Shown: one piece after another, positions 34,680 to 48,071 of the stretch
Numbering within the stretch: the stretch's first letter is position 1
Layout: every line of letters starts with the position of its first letter
Assembly (NCBI GenBank): GCA_950295325.1
Contig: OX485809.1
Span: 13,208,001-13,272,000 of the forward strand
Origin: Polytrichum commune
Lineage: Eukaryota; Streptophyta; Polytrichopsida; Polytrichales; Polytrichaceae
Length of the DNA: 64,000 nt
Direction: 5' to 3'
Program-made: the position numbers and the translations under genes
The notes under the pieces: model-generated
Told to the model about the DNA's origin: nothing
Database searches by the model: none
Seen by the model: the letters and a program-made list of their open reading frames with translations, nothing else

Positions 34680-37600
34680 AGTTGTGTTATTGTAACGATG
34701 GAAGGAAGGAACCAATATTCGTCCCAGGCAAGGTTAGATTCGTCCCCACCTCTTTGAGTTGGGCCCCCCTCCAAGCTTATTGATGTAAGGTGGTATAGTA
34801 AACACCTGTCCCTCGTAGGTTTGTGGTCAATTTATTTCGAGTAGATCCCTCTAATTTAATTTAGGGTCTTTAATGTTGATTATGGGGATTGAATCGTTAA
34901 ATAAAAACCACTTTAAACTAATTGAGTTCGTTTTCCACCTTGGGTAATGTTGTTGGGAGCCCAGTTCAAAGAGGTATACATTAAATATTGTTTTTAGCGT
35001 CGCCAATTCTATTGATCTTTCTGAACACTAACCGTAACCAGATGTGTCATGTCACCAACACTAAATGTATACCTAACATTACTTGTCATTCCTTGTAATA
35101 AGCGTTACAAGATTGGGCATAATAGATCTCCAATGTTGCAGTTGTTGTCACTTGCTAAGTGGTTTTTCATCCAAATTTGAATCAAACCTGAGATCATTTC
35201 ATGACAAAAATGTAAGGATGTAAATTGTACCAAAAGTCGATGAACTAAAGTAATGACAAAAGTTCCAAGTGATGACAAAAGTTATAAACTCGTTCATAAG
35301 AAATGTCATTATAAAGGTTACCACAATGACATAAAATAATACCATTTGACACTAAAAGTGCAATATATTAGTGTGTAGTCCTGACCATTTGTCATACACA
35401 CACATGGCACAGATGCTTGCTTTGCATGAAAGCCTACGAGTTAATTAAGTTAGTGGCAGCCTTGCCACTGGGGGAATGAGATCTTAATTGAAGTTGTGTG
35501 AGCTTATGATTGTCCAGTGCAAGGAAAGCTATCCCTCATGATTGTAAAGGAGCTGCCACCGGCCGTATTAGCCCAACTTCCAATAGTGTCTGAAACTTTT
35601 TCAACTATGTGGGTGTTGTTTGGTTCGTGTTCTCCAACTTCTACCACTTGGATTTACACAAACGGAAACTTGGGTTGCATTAGCACATCTACAATGTCTC
35701 ATTTGGTTATGCTTATTAGAAGTGCATAAGTGCATATTCATTGATTCTGTTCATTGCATACATAAGTCATCTCAACAATGTTCGTTGTTGAGTGTGAAGT
35801 AGTTGATAAAATTCGAAGACATAGTCCAGTCTCTTTCAAACGTGCGTCTTCATGATGCCTTGTTCTTTGATCATCACCTAATCACACACCAATCAACTAT
35901 AGGTTTGTGATTAAGAAGCGTAACTGAAAAACACCCGCATACGTTAATTATAATGTAGAAAAGCTCAAACAAATGATGTAGTCCACTTGCTCAAAATGCT
36001 TGACTCATACCTTCGTTACGCTTCTCCAATGTGCATTTTTGAGGGTCTAGTGGCATTCGGTTGCCTTTTTACCTACGCAAATGGACTTGGTTTCGTTGTG
36101 TTGGGAAATGATTTTAAAATTATGACATTATAGAATGCTTGAACACACAGAGGTTGGCCCCCAATACACTTGGGTCCCACTTACTCTTCGTGACGTGGCA
36201 AGAATCCTTGCTTTTCGTGCAAGCCTTCAAGTTAGCAGTAACATAGTACCACGGGAGACGAGATTTCACTCGAAGTTATATGAGCTTTATATAATTGTCC
36301 GGTGCCAACAGGGAAGCCAACACACATGATTGTAGAGGAGGGGAGGTGCCACCGGTGACCGGTGGGCTCACCGGTGGGCTCTCATTAGGACCGGGGTCCA
36401 AGGAACTTGGGGTCCAAAACTATGTCCGGGAACAACCGGCAGTATGTTACATATGAACCGGTTGAGTTTAAGAGATACCCGGTTGAAGTTGGAGACTTCA
36501 TGAGAATTATCGATGATTTTAGAGGAATCTATATAATATATTATAAATGAATAAAAGAAAACCGGAAGATGAAAACATGTAATTGGTTGGATTTAGAATC
36601 ACTAGGATCTTGACCGGTTGTGCCTAAAATCTTTCTAGGCACTCGTCCAAAACACCCCTTAATGGACTTTATTTCCGGACTCAAGATTGGACCCAAGCTT
36701 GAAGATTGGAATTTGCAAACTCACATGAGTATGTCTCAAGTTGGGGCATCATAGTGATGCCAAGTCATCGCTGGTTTCGTTCTTCGTATTTTGATTATGA
36801 ATCCTAGTGTGAACTCTTTGGGTCCGAATTTATGTTCTTGATCAATGAAATTGTTGAATTAATAAGTTGCTATGGTCTTAGACCCTAGTGTAAACCCACC
36901 GTTAAAGTTCGATGGCATTTGAAAGCGGCCTTGCATCAATTGGGACATTGTGACTCATGTGATATTTCTTGTGGCCCTGATGATTGTGGGCACTTCGAAC
37001 TCCACCTACAAATTGGATCATTGGATAGGTTCGGGAATGTTCTCATCCAATTAGCAATTGTGAATCACAAAGATTTACATTTAAATTTCAATATAGGAAT
37101 TGAGATGCAAATGTTATAGGAGGTCGTTGAAGATTCCCAAACTTTTTGAATGATCGCACATGCCCTCTCAATCGTTTCACTACTAAACCTAGAATGGTGA
37201 ATACATTTTGTGCACGTAGTCCAATCTCATCATAACAATGACTTTTTGGGAACCCATTATTAAGTACATGTCTTGCCATATACCACTCAACCAAAAGGTA
37301 ACCGTGCTTAGAACCCACACCCATCCTCCGGCACCTATCGTTTTATCCTTAAATCGCCAACAAGTGAGTGTGACGTTGCATTACGTAAGTCAAAATTAAG
37401 AGTGATTGATCATATGCAGCATTAAGCACATAACAACACCACTTTGGCCAAACATAGTCGCGGTGTAAGAAAGACATAAGAATGCTTCGAGAAGAGTACT
37501 AACTTTCACCCGTTGTAATGGTTGATCTAGAATCTACCCACTCGACAAGGTGGTGTAGAAGTGTTTTACAAATAGTGAACAATATCCTCGTTTGATAAGA

Positions 37601-40600
37601 GGTCCTCACCTGCTATGAGATTGTGGGGATTCTCCCCTAACAATCCAACTTTAATGGATCCCTCCCCCAAATGGATAATGTCAAGTTCAATTCCTTACAT
37701 GACTTTGCAAAATTTTGTAGGTCTAAGTCATTAAATATATATGGAAGTGTTTCTTTTAGGCACACTCACCTTAGGTGTCCGATTGAGAAGAGTGGCCAGA
37801 TAAGGCTTGTGTATACCATGTCATACTAAAGAAATATTATTGTAAAGAATACTATTTTGAGCATATTTATGCAACTCAATAAGCATGCACAATATCACAT
37901 GTAACATCTTCTGCACACCTAGCAAACATTTGCTCAAAAGTAAAAAGATACATATTTAAGATCAATCTATATACAATGGAGAGACAATGGAATACTTGGT
38001 GGTGGTCATGGTGGTGAGGCCATCATCCTAGCGTTCCCCACTGTTTTTACCTTGAATATTTGAAAACAATCAAAGAAAAGGTGCACATTTGAAAGGACCC
38101 CCCCCCCTTAAAAAAATTAATATGTAAACAAAACAATAACAAAATTTTGGAAGAAAGAGGAAACAAATGAGAAGGGACTATCTTGCCTACAAACTAAAAA
38201 GTTTCTAAAGAAAATGGATCACACTTAATAGATTCTACCACCCCCCCCCCCCAAAAAAAAAAAAAAACAAAAACAAAAAAACTTTTGACCACTAAAAACA
38301 AAAAATGTGGAAAGGTGGGCATACCACAAGAGCAAAAGGTGGGCGAGGTGGTAGGCATGGAACCAAGTGGTGGACATGGCATGTGTGGGGCATGGTGGAG
38401 GGGGGGTCATGGGCATGGGCATGGAAATGCATGCGTATGGGGTGACACATGGACATAGGGGCATACATACATAGGAGTGTATGGTTGCATGAGCTCATGG
38501 GATTGGGGTAGCCCAAGAAATTAATTCATAAGCATAGGTCCAACATTGTGTGGATGCACATATGGTTGCATGAGCTTAGGAGGTTGGAATGGCTTGGGTA
38601 CTAGTCCACATGCACATGTGCAATAGGCTGGGACAACACATGTCCCAACTAGTTACTACTATACTATAATATTTGAAAATACATTATAAAATGCCATGTA
38701 TTCTTAGGGCGATCACACCCCCTTACGTTTCATAACCACATGCGATAAAAATTTGCTACCCTATATTACATGCCATATATAATTTAAAAAAGTATGAATT
38801 TTTTTCTACATATACATAATCATTGATAATATCTTTTTCATATTTTTTTGAATTTTTAGTCAACCTCATTTTTGTAGTAATTGTTTTAGTTCAATTCTAT
38901 GTCATTCTAGTTAGAAATGGTATGTTTTATTTGAAAAATAAATCTTCAAAGTTGGTTATTATTATTTTTGACTATGCAATAGATACCATGTATATCTACT
39001 TATGGGAAAAACAATTGATAAAATTTTGACCCATTTTGGTGATGCTTTATGTAAAAGTAGTTTTAAAAAATAATAATAATCGCATGTGGTGTTCAACTTG
39101 ACAATGCACCCCCAGGCATGTGTTATGATAAAATTGGCATTGACAATGTCATGTACACCTAGGTAAGTGATATGGCATAGGTACCACCCACTTCACAAAT
39201 ACCATAGTACCTTTACCATTGCAGCACAAATTAAACTATTTCAAGGAAAAACCAAAAAATGGAAATTGTATTTTGAGAATCTTAAAAATTAATATGGAAA
39301 ATTTTGAATCTTCCTTAAAATCCAGGATCATCAAATCCAAAATACAAATTAGTATTCTTGGTCTCCTATAAAAAGTTGAGTTGATAAAGGTACTACGGTA
39401 GTCACTTTGAACATTTTGAAACTTGAACTTGTACATATAAGTTGTAAAGAGGAAAAGAGGAAAAGAGGAAACATAAGAATCATGACACATGAAGAGACGA
39501 TGAAAACGGTGGTGGATTGATGTTCATGGTTGGGGAGCTTACACTTAAACATGACACTCGATAGGCAATGCTAATAAGAAGAGTGTCACAATACATTTCA
39601 CCTCTAACTACTTCTTCCCACATTTGTAATTGGTACATTTTATCCCAAGAAGATGAAGGGGAGGATTGTCACACCTTCATTACGATTTTTAGGGGTAAAG
39701 TGCAAAATCATCTTTCCATGTGTAGGTGTAAACAATAACTTTATGGATTCTTAAGCCTATATTTACACCATGGCTTGGGTTGGCTTGATACCAAAAATGG
39801 TAAGAGGGAGGATTCACACTAGCCCCACGGAGTGAACCTCTTTGTGTATAGGGGAGTGCCCAAAGGGGAGTGCTATGTGGAAGTAAGGGCACTTGTGTGA
39901 ATGCAAGATCCTAAAAGCATGTGCCCTTAAATTCCATAATGCATGACCTTGAAGGGCATCCCTTGTGTAAAGACCATGTAAATCAAGCCCTACATGAATA
40001 TGAATGCAATTAAAACCTTAAACATGTAAACTCTCTTAAATAAGCGCCACGATTTAAAGAACTTCAAAAGTTCTAGGTCTTTATGCCCTCATCAAAATTT
40101 GTAATCCACATTACTATCCATTTTCCACACGCCCCATGCGCTTATCTTTGACAACCTTAAAAAATGGACATCTAATTTAAGGTTTGATGCATATTGCAAA
40201 CATCATGAATAAATATATTTTTAGTATTTTAAAAAAGGGAAAACATAACTCATTGGCTTGCACGAAGATAAAATATATTGCTCATCACCATCCACTTTGT
40301 GCGCATTTCTAAAAGCAATGCATAATTTGTGTCCTTCTTGTCCCACATAATTGGTCATTCATCCAAGTGGAGAGCATTTCCTAGTATCTCTCCCATGTGC
40401 TTTTCTATTCATGAAATGAATATTTCATCCATACCCTTTGGATTATGTCCACAAGCCTACGGACTATACCCCATAAATTGCTTTAGTACATGGATGTTTT
40501 GTTGTTACCATAACTCAGTCATTCACATTCATCTCACCAGTCATCTATGTAGTCCATGATCACTTGAATTCTTAAACGTGTCCATTCCATCCTTGTTTCA

Positions 40601-41900
40601 AATAGCTAGACCATCTATCAACAAGTTTAGCTTAATCGGTGCTAAATGTTTCCCAAATTTTGTCTATGTACTCCACATATAGAATTACATAAGGTACATG
40701 TCAATCTTATGTTCTCACTCTTCTTAGTTGGACACCTATATGCGATTGGTATATATGGCAAGGCTAGATGTTAAAAACAAGCATAAAAAGAAGAAGAAAA
40801 AAGAAAAAGACATGTGTAACAATGAGATTGGACTATGTGCTCAAAACATTGACATCATTCTAGGTTTACATGTTTAACATGATCGGGATTGCGTATGTTT
40901 TCATTTGAAGAGAAAGAGGATAGCTATTATGATATCCTATAACTTCTACACCTCACCTCCAATCATGAAACTTGAGATGAAAATCTATGTGAAATTCAAA
41001 TTGCTAACTTGTTGAGGCAATTCCTAAGCAGATCCAATGGCCAAAAATGGTTGTGGGGTTTAGGCGCACATTTTGTGAACCGACAATGTACATTTCAGTC
41101 AAGGTTGCTTTACAAAGAGCTTGAGGGCCTTTGACATGTGATTGGTTGAGAAGTTGGAGATGGTCCACATTCATTTTACACTAGACCACGAGGGCAAGAG
41201 GGACCAAGAAAATTCGAATGGATGAAAATTCTACATGGCATCCTACATGGCATCAAGTGGATAATATTTCATGGTCTACTCGATGTTGCATTGGGCTCAG
41301 CAAAAAAAAAAAAACCGCGGGTCGGTTGCATTGCAAGGCTGCAATGAGGGCTAGGAGTTGGCAGTGCAGGTGTGCCATGTAGATTCATGTGCGAGCTTAG
41401 ATGCTACCACCGCAACTTCTGTTAACAATCAATCAACCAATAGCATATGATTATAGTGTGCATCAAGCGCATTGCATCCATGGTAGGGATTTTTTTGGTA
41501 TTGAAACCCTAACCTTGTTCAGTTCATGGCATAAGCGCTATGGCATTGGCGACAAATTTACAAAGGTTTGAGAACAATGTGGTTAAGTTTCCAAGGAGAC
41601 ATTGTTAGCAATAAAAGTTGAGGAAGAGAAGGGAAACACATAAGTATGTAAGGGTTAGAAAAGAGGATTAGGTAAAGGTAGGATAGGAAGTAGGATTTGG
41701 TTAGGACTTAAGGAGGATTTAAGGAGGAGAAGAGTTTTTTCTTTTTCTTTTTCTTTTTTGACCAGTTTTTGTATGAAGAATATATACCATGCTATCTCTT
41801 GGAATGAGTGAGTATTGAAGCTATTTTTCAATAAACGTTAGTATCCAAGCAAGTGATTGGAACCATATGAGGAGGCTAGAAGAACTTGAGGATGTGGAAT
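34680..41900. other. long repeat-rich intergenic stretch, no gene seen
   Basis: Contains a diverged direct repeat (35390-35560 against 36170-36355), an ACCGGT-rich patch (36330-36480), a dispersed-repeat copy at 36955-37290 and an inverted relative at about 40640-40880. Low-complexity C-, A- and G-rich tracts lie at 38100-38110, 38238-38280 and 38330-38420, and a TTTTTC repeat is at 41738-41758. Short frames (up to 84 codons) show no recognisable domain. Confidence 0.5.
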
Positions 41901-41913
41901 AATCATAGTATAA

Positions 41914-42480
41914 ATGCCCTATACACCCAGAAAAGGAGGCCTACTCACACTTATCCACAAGAAATATGCATTCCCTGGGAATATTACCAAAATTCCCACA
42001 CCAACAAATATCTCCCCATACCTACAAATAATTAAAATAAACAATCACCCACTAATACCTTGGCTAATCATACATATGTATATGCCTACACACTTAGAAG
42101 ACATACACCTCATTCCACACCTTAAGAACGAAATCACTAATCAAATCACTATAAACCCCAATCACATATACACATTATGTGGCGACTTTAACCGAGATAT
42201 TGCACTTAGGGGCAGGCAAAATAACAACATTAACAACCCCCCACAAGAAGAAGACTACCAATGAAAAAAATTTACTACATCACTCAATCTAGAATATATC
42301 CCAACTAACACTCGCATCTCCAGACAAGGAGGCTATAATTACACATCAACAAGTCTAATAGATGGATTCTACATCCACTCACCAGACAACAACAAATTCA
42401 TCTCCACCACAAATACAAATATGAATCTAAATTCAGACCATTATCCAGTTACACTACATATCCCCCACAACACCCTTATA
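41914..42480 (+). pseudogene. LINE AP-type endonuclease domain (N-terminus missing)
   Basis: The frame 41914-42264 continues past a TGA (42262) to 42480 and beyond. Motifs in order: RKGGLLTLIHKKYA, the IIHMYMP strand, LCGDFNRD (the GDFN metal/substrate motif), TSLIDGFYI (S-x-ID), and LNSDHYPV (SDH, catalytic His). These are the C-terminal two thirds of exonuclease-endonuclease-phosphatase fold LINE endonucleases, which nick the target for priming. The N-terminal catalytic Asn/Glu strands are absent because of truncation. Confidence 0.85.
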
Positions 42481-44437
42481 GCCAGATCCCCACCCCCCGC
42501 AAACACGTCACCAACTAGAATACTAAACCCAATACCACCAGAAAATATCAAAAAATTCAACATAACATTCTTTGAAGAAAACTTTGCCCAAATAAAAACC
42601 CTTACCACATTACTAGAAAACCATCAACCCTTAAGCCCGGATCAATGGGTAGAAGCCTGTACAACATTTGACCATATTGTAAACAAAATTTCAGAAACAA
42701 TTGAAAAAATATGTAAAGCAGACCCGTTACCAAGCCTTACGAGCAGAACATCACAACAAGGTGGTTTTCTGCCACGAAAATTGGCCAGAGAATGGAAAAG
42801 ACACCTCAACACATACCACCTAATAAGAAAAACCATATACATTGCACAACACGATCCACTCTGGCAAGCACACCCTATCCTAAACGATATACGAAACCAC
42901 CAACACACAAACATCTCACACCCACCTATCACAACGGCACCTCCTACTGAACGGATTAATACCATAGCAACCATAGCAAAAAAAACAAATAAAGAAGCCA
43001 AAAAACCACCACAAAATACACCAAAGACTGCATTCTAAAAGCCGTATCAAAATACAGACAAATGTACGAAAGAAACCCAAAAAAAATAAATCGGAAAGTC
43101 TTCAAGAACACTGAAACCTCACCCCTGGACTCCATCATTGATAGACAAAACAATATACTAACCTACCCAGAAGACATCGCATCAGAAATTTACATACAAC
43201 AATCCATCAGTAACCGTCCTACAGTCCCCACAAGCCAATACCAAAATACACACCCACTACACTGCATATGTGGAGTCCGACAATATCCATGGCATGACCT
43301 AGACGGATACATAATTGACAAGCGAGGAGAACCCCACACCCCTTTAAACACGTATTTTGACCAAGAAACATACAACTTTTGTCTTAAAAACCTAAGTAAT
43401 AACAAAGCCCCAGGCCCAGACAAAATACCTAATTCAATTCTAAAAAATATGCCTCCACGCTTCCACAAATTACTCTTCCTATTCTTTAAACACCGTTATA
43501 AACAAAAACAAATTCCCGCATCATGGAAAACCAGTCTAACAGTATTACTATACCAAAAAGGAAACCCATCACAACTAACAAACCACAGACCTATTGCGCT
43601 AGCTAACACTATATATAAATTCTACACGAGTACACTAACCTCTATTCTATCAACATATGGCGAAAAATACCAAATATTACATGACAGTCAAGAAGGCTTC
43701 AGAGCAGAGAGAAACACTTCTAGATAAATTCAATTACTCATCGGAGCGCTTGAAGACGCAAAAGTCACAAACCAAGATATATATATATCCTCTACATTGA
43801 CTTCAAAAACGCCTTTGGCTCTATTGATTACGCCAGACTTTCAACCATAATGAAAGATCTGGGATATCCCACTGATTCCATAAACCTCATAGGAAACATA
43901 TACTCACAATCCTCAACAATATTCACTGGCGAACACTTCGGAAAAACCTCACCAATCCATATTCAAAGAGGTACAATACAAGGTGATACCCTTAGTCCAT
44001 ATCTATTAATCATATTCCTAGAACCCCTCCTCAGATGGCTACAACAAGAAAATAATGGATACACTTTTGGCACATCTAAAGTAAAAATCTCATGAGCAGC
44101 ATATGTAGATGATCTTGCAGCAATCACCAATAAACTAGAGACACTGCAAATACAACTCAACAAACTAGACAAATTGTGCGAATGGGCAGGAATGGACCTT
44201 GGAATACCCAAGTGTGCAATAACTGGTTGCCCAAACAAATCCAAACTTCACCCCACAACCTTTAAAGCCTTAATCCAATCCACCAATATAAATTACAGAA
44301 ATCAACCTATACCAGTTTTAAACCAACATGAACCACACACGTATGTAGAAATAAACCTTGCACCATCACTCAAATAGGAAACACAAATAAATACTACTAC
44401 AGCTAAAATCATCAAACAATGTCAAGCCCTTGCAACA
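42481..44437 (+). pseudogene. LINE reverse transcriptase domain
   Basis: Frames 42421-43038, 43062-43727, 43850-44095 and 44174-44377 form one broken domain. Visible blocks: NNKAPGPDKIPNSILKNMP; NHRPIALANTIYKFYT; the motif A acid in IDFKNAFGSIDY (about 43797-43830); motif B QRGTIQGDTLSPYLL; motif C AYVDDLAAITNK (about 44100). The polymerase acids are all still encoded. A TGA lies two codons before AYVDD, a TAG follows ERNTSR, and a frameshift near 43.03 kb separates this from the endonuclease. Confidence 0.9.
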
Positions 44438-46347
44438 TGCCCAGCTACTATGAAACAAAAAATAAACATGGCAGATACAGTCATACGCGTTGGAATAGCA
44501 TACAGCTTCTACGCAGTACCTTACTCCATACCAGCTATAAAAAAACTAGATAAAAAAATCATAGCACTTCACAAAACGATTTGCGGGATAACCAAATGCA
44601 CATCTAACATCGCTACACAACTCCCACACAACCTATTTGGAATCGAAGTTTTCTCACTACAAAATGCCTATCTAAGATGCATTGGAGAACAACTACAAAA
44701 TGCCCTCAATGATAAAGTAAGAATTGGGAAAATATATACTGGTCTATTACAATTCATACTCGCCAAATATGGGGGCTCTCAAGAAATCACCCGCATTAAA
44801 TACCACCACTGTGTTAGATCACCCATCACTAGAATATTGTTTTTGCTCAAACATAAAGCCGGAGTCCATCTAAAAAACACAATAAATAACTTTCTACTAA
44901 CCCCATCCTCACTTGAAACTGCATGGATGCAAGAAGCACAAATGCTACATGGCCTAAACCCCAACACCTCACTTAAACTAATACACAAACTACTTATACA
45001 TAATATAACCACACTAGACCAAATTACCATGCCTAATGGTACCACTCTAATGAACAAGGACGAATTCAAAATCTACCACTCCACTCCTTCTAAACTTATC
45101 CAAAACGCACTTAATATAGCTAATCAACTATTCTGCCACCCCCCTGCAATCAATGCTCCCTACCTTGCCAACAACATCACCCAACAAGATCCCTCAAAAA
45201 CAAATATATAATAAGAAATCACAACATCCTATCTCACACACCGACCGCCCCCGTACACCCCCCTAACTTCTCCATCCCCCATCTACCTCCTCCCCCCAAC
45301 AACATGCTTAAAGACCCCCGACAATTCCCCATACACAAAATACTCGATCACAAACAAAAACAATCTAATGACCATAATGGAATAAAAAGAACAGTCACAT
45401 CATACCTATGTCAATGGACCACAACAAATAACAACACATATAATAAATGGCGAACCCAAAGGGACCTATACCCCTATTGTGAAGCCAACATATGCAATCA
45501 CAACACAAACCTGCTTATCCAATATTACACAGAAAGACAACACAAGCATTTTTCAAACATCATTAACGCCTACTTCACCACAGAACAACACCGAGACACA
45601 AAATACGTCACACCTACCACAATAATTCCGTTAGCACATATCTCTATTAGTGAATGCAACCCAGAAAACGACATTGAAACAAACTCTGATACTATCCAAA
45701 CACAATTCGATGTCGCTCACATATACGAAGACAATGGAAGGCATCTCATCACCATCCCGAAAGCTATACTAACATGGCTATGGAAACAATACCAATTGGC
45801 AAAAAATACCACACATGATCTAGAACCATCTACCCAATCATTCGAAACTGAAATTGTTTGGCTATACCAAATATACAAATACCGTATCCCAAAAAATGAC
45901 CCACTAAAAAGAGCCCAATATACAATACCAACCCAAATATTAGATCTACTAATTACAACATTCAATATTAACCACTCATATTTTTCATCCCCAGTTACAT
46001 GTCCTACACAATTCACCCAATTCTACTCACCATTCTCACGAGACATAATATTTGGATCCTTAGGTAAAATGTTTGACTATAAATGGCAAGGAATCGGATA
46101 CGCACATCCTCACAACTCAACAGACCTACAACAAGCCATTCACTGGGCACGCATGGCGGCCTAAAATGACCCTTACACAATCACTATAATTATATCCCCA
46201 GACACTAATTGGTACCAAAATTCGAACCCACACACAGGCCCATTCCCAGACACACATGTCATTGCCCATTTTGCCGCTGACACAATCACATATGAAGAAC
46301 CAACAATACCCCCCGAGCTCAATATCACAAGGAAAGAACCATCTACC
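44438..46347 (+). pseudogene. LINE post-RT linker region
   Basis: Open frames 44450-45211 (253 codons) and 45304-46164 (286 codons) lie between the reverse transcriptase and RNase H in different frames. The first contains a helical 'thumb/connection' type stretch (VIRVGIAYSFYAVPYS, then KTICGITKCT). The rest is Asn/Thr/His-rich and unrecognised. Both are continuous for over 700 bp, so decay is fairly recent. Confidence 0.6.
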
Positions 46348-47193
46348 ATGCAAATATTTTGTATCCATCACCAAAATAATAACATAGGTACCTACGAACA
46401 AATGAAGTTAAATGACACAACAAATAACCTCCAAATACTACAAAGCCACACTCAAATTGCACCACCCACCCCTCCGAACATCACCGTTAACCCTAGTAAA
46501 AAATGGACTAAATCAAACTACCCAAACACACCCCTACACAATAATATCCCCACCCCACAACTTCCAAACTACCAAACTAACTTACCGCTAAAATTCCACC
46601 CCCAATTTAGCTACTACACGGACGGATCCTTTATAAAACCCAAAGAAATTGCCCCTGGGGTATGGAGAACAGAAAGAGTTGGATACGGTATCTATAGCCC
46701 CAAAGGCTTAAATATCGCCAAAAGACTCCATGGGCATCAAAACATACTACGTGCAGAAATGATGGCTATACACAAAACACTAAGAATCATCAATACACAA
46801 TTCCCTAATGAACCCGCATTTATATTCACAGACAGTCTAAACGTATTATACCTACTCAACATACAAATTAAACACCCCACTCTCCATAATAGTCACCCAG
46901 ACCAAACCACACTCAACTCCATGGTAAAAATCCTTCAAGACCGTACACAGCCAATCACACTATACAAAGTCAGAGCACACGTCAACATTGACGGTAATGA
47001 AAAAACGGATAAACTAGCAAAAGACGGGTTAGAATTAGAACACATAATTGCCATCCACCCATATGAACATGCCCACGCCACCCCGTACTATTATCAAAAG
47101 GACGTCTGGGCCTCGATGGCAGACGTCCCATACAAAGGCCCAGTAAGATTCTTAGAAAATAAATTAAAAAATATGATAGGGAAACCAATATAG
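46348..47193 (+). pseudogene. LINE RNase H domain
   Basis: An uninterrupted 281-codon frame. RNase HI-type acids are all present and in order: YYTDGSF, LRAEMMAI, FIFTDSLNV, GNEKTDKLAKDG. The HVN in RAHVNIDGNEKTD matches the usual xGHxxxxGNExAD-type loop. It would degrade RNA in RNA:DNA hybrids during second-strand synthesis. The fold alone looks intact; the frame shifts just after it (near 47.17 kb). Confidence 0.9.
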
Positions 47194-47210
47194 CAATCAT
47201 GGCCACACAA

Positions 47211-48071
47211 ACCCCCAACACGTATAAATGGACAGAAAATATAGACATTGACAAAGAACTGTCCAACGAATTCTGGACAAATCCCTTAATCACAGACAAA
47301 CAAAAATCATGCCTTATTAAATTCCGCACATGAACATACATGGGTAATGCTAGAAAACAAATGTTCTTCGGTCACCAGAGGTACCCCTCTATCACGTGCC
47401 CTATATGCAATTCAAATGATCCAGACACTTGGCTACATGTACTACTGAAATGTAACCAACAACATATACACTCACTACGAATTAAAAGACATAACAAAGC
47501 AGTCGGAGAAATTAGGAAGCTCCTAATCTCGTCCGAAAAATCCCGATGTTTTATTCTCATGAATGCCAGTACCTTCAATAATAATCCCCAAGAAAATATT
47601 GTCCCCAATTGGCTACTCCCCTGCACATGTAACACACAAAGATGTCATTGCAATGCAAGATTTCGACCTGATATACTTTGCGTTAAAGGATTACCATATC
47701 AAAATGACCCTCCCATTGACATTGACCCTAACCTCACCATACAATTTATTGAATTCACATATTGTAACGACAAATTCTCCCCAGAAACAATAGAAGCAAA
47801 AAACAACAAATACAAACCATTGATTGATAGTATCGCTTCCAGAGGATGGAAAATCGAACCACTTATTGTCATCACAGCTGGGGCCCGAGCTACGGCCCAC
47901 ATCCCATCTATGAAAATACTAGAAGAAAATCTCAAAATACCCATGGTTACCATCAAAAATACCTTTAAAAATATTAATACCATTGCAATACAATATGCCA
48001 TGTCCATCCTCCTCCATAAGAGGAGAATTGAAAACCACCAACCGCTCCCCCAAAACTTAGACCCTCCATAA
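47211..48071 (+). pseudogene. LINE zinc knuckle and restriction-like endonuclease domain
   Basis: The frame from about 47175, with one TGA at 47331, continues to a TAA at 48069. It reads YMGNARKQMFFG, then a C-x2-C-x9-H-x4-C knuckle (CPICN ... HVLLKC), then IKRHNKAVGEI (the RHN-type motif). Next come RFRPDILCVKG and IQFIEFTYCND (the PD and acidic strands), KNNKYKPLIDSI (candidate catalytic Lys), and WKIEPLIVITAGARA (the closing strand). This block order is that of the C-terminal restriction-like endonuclease of R2/Dualen-type LINEs. The PD-to-E distance is longer than usual owing to a Pro/Asp-rich insert. Confidence 0.75.
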
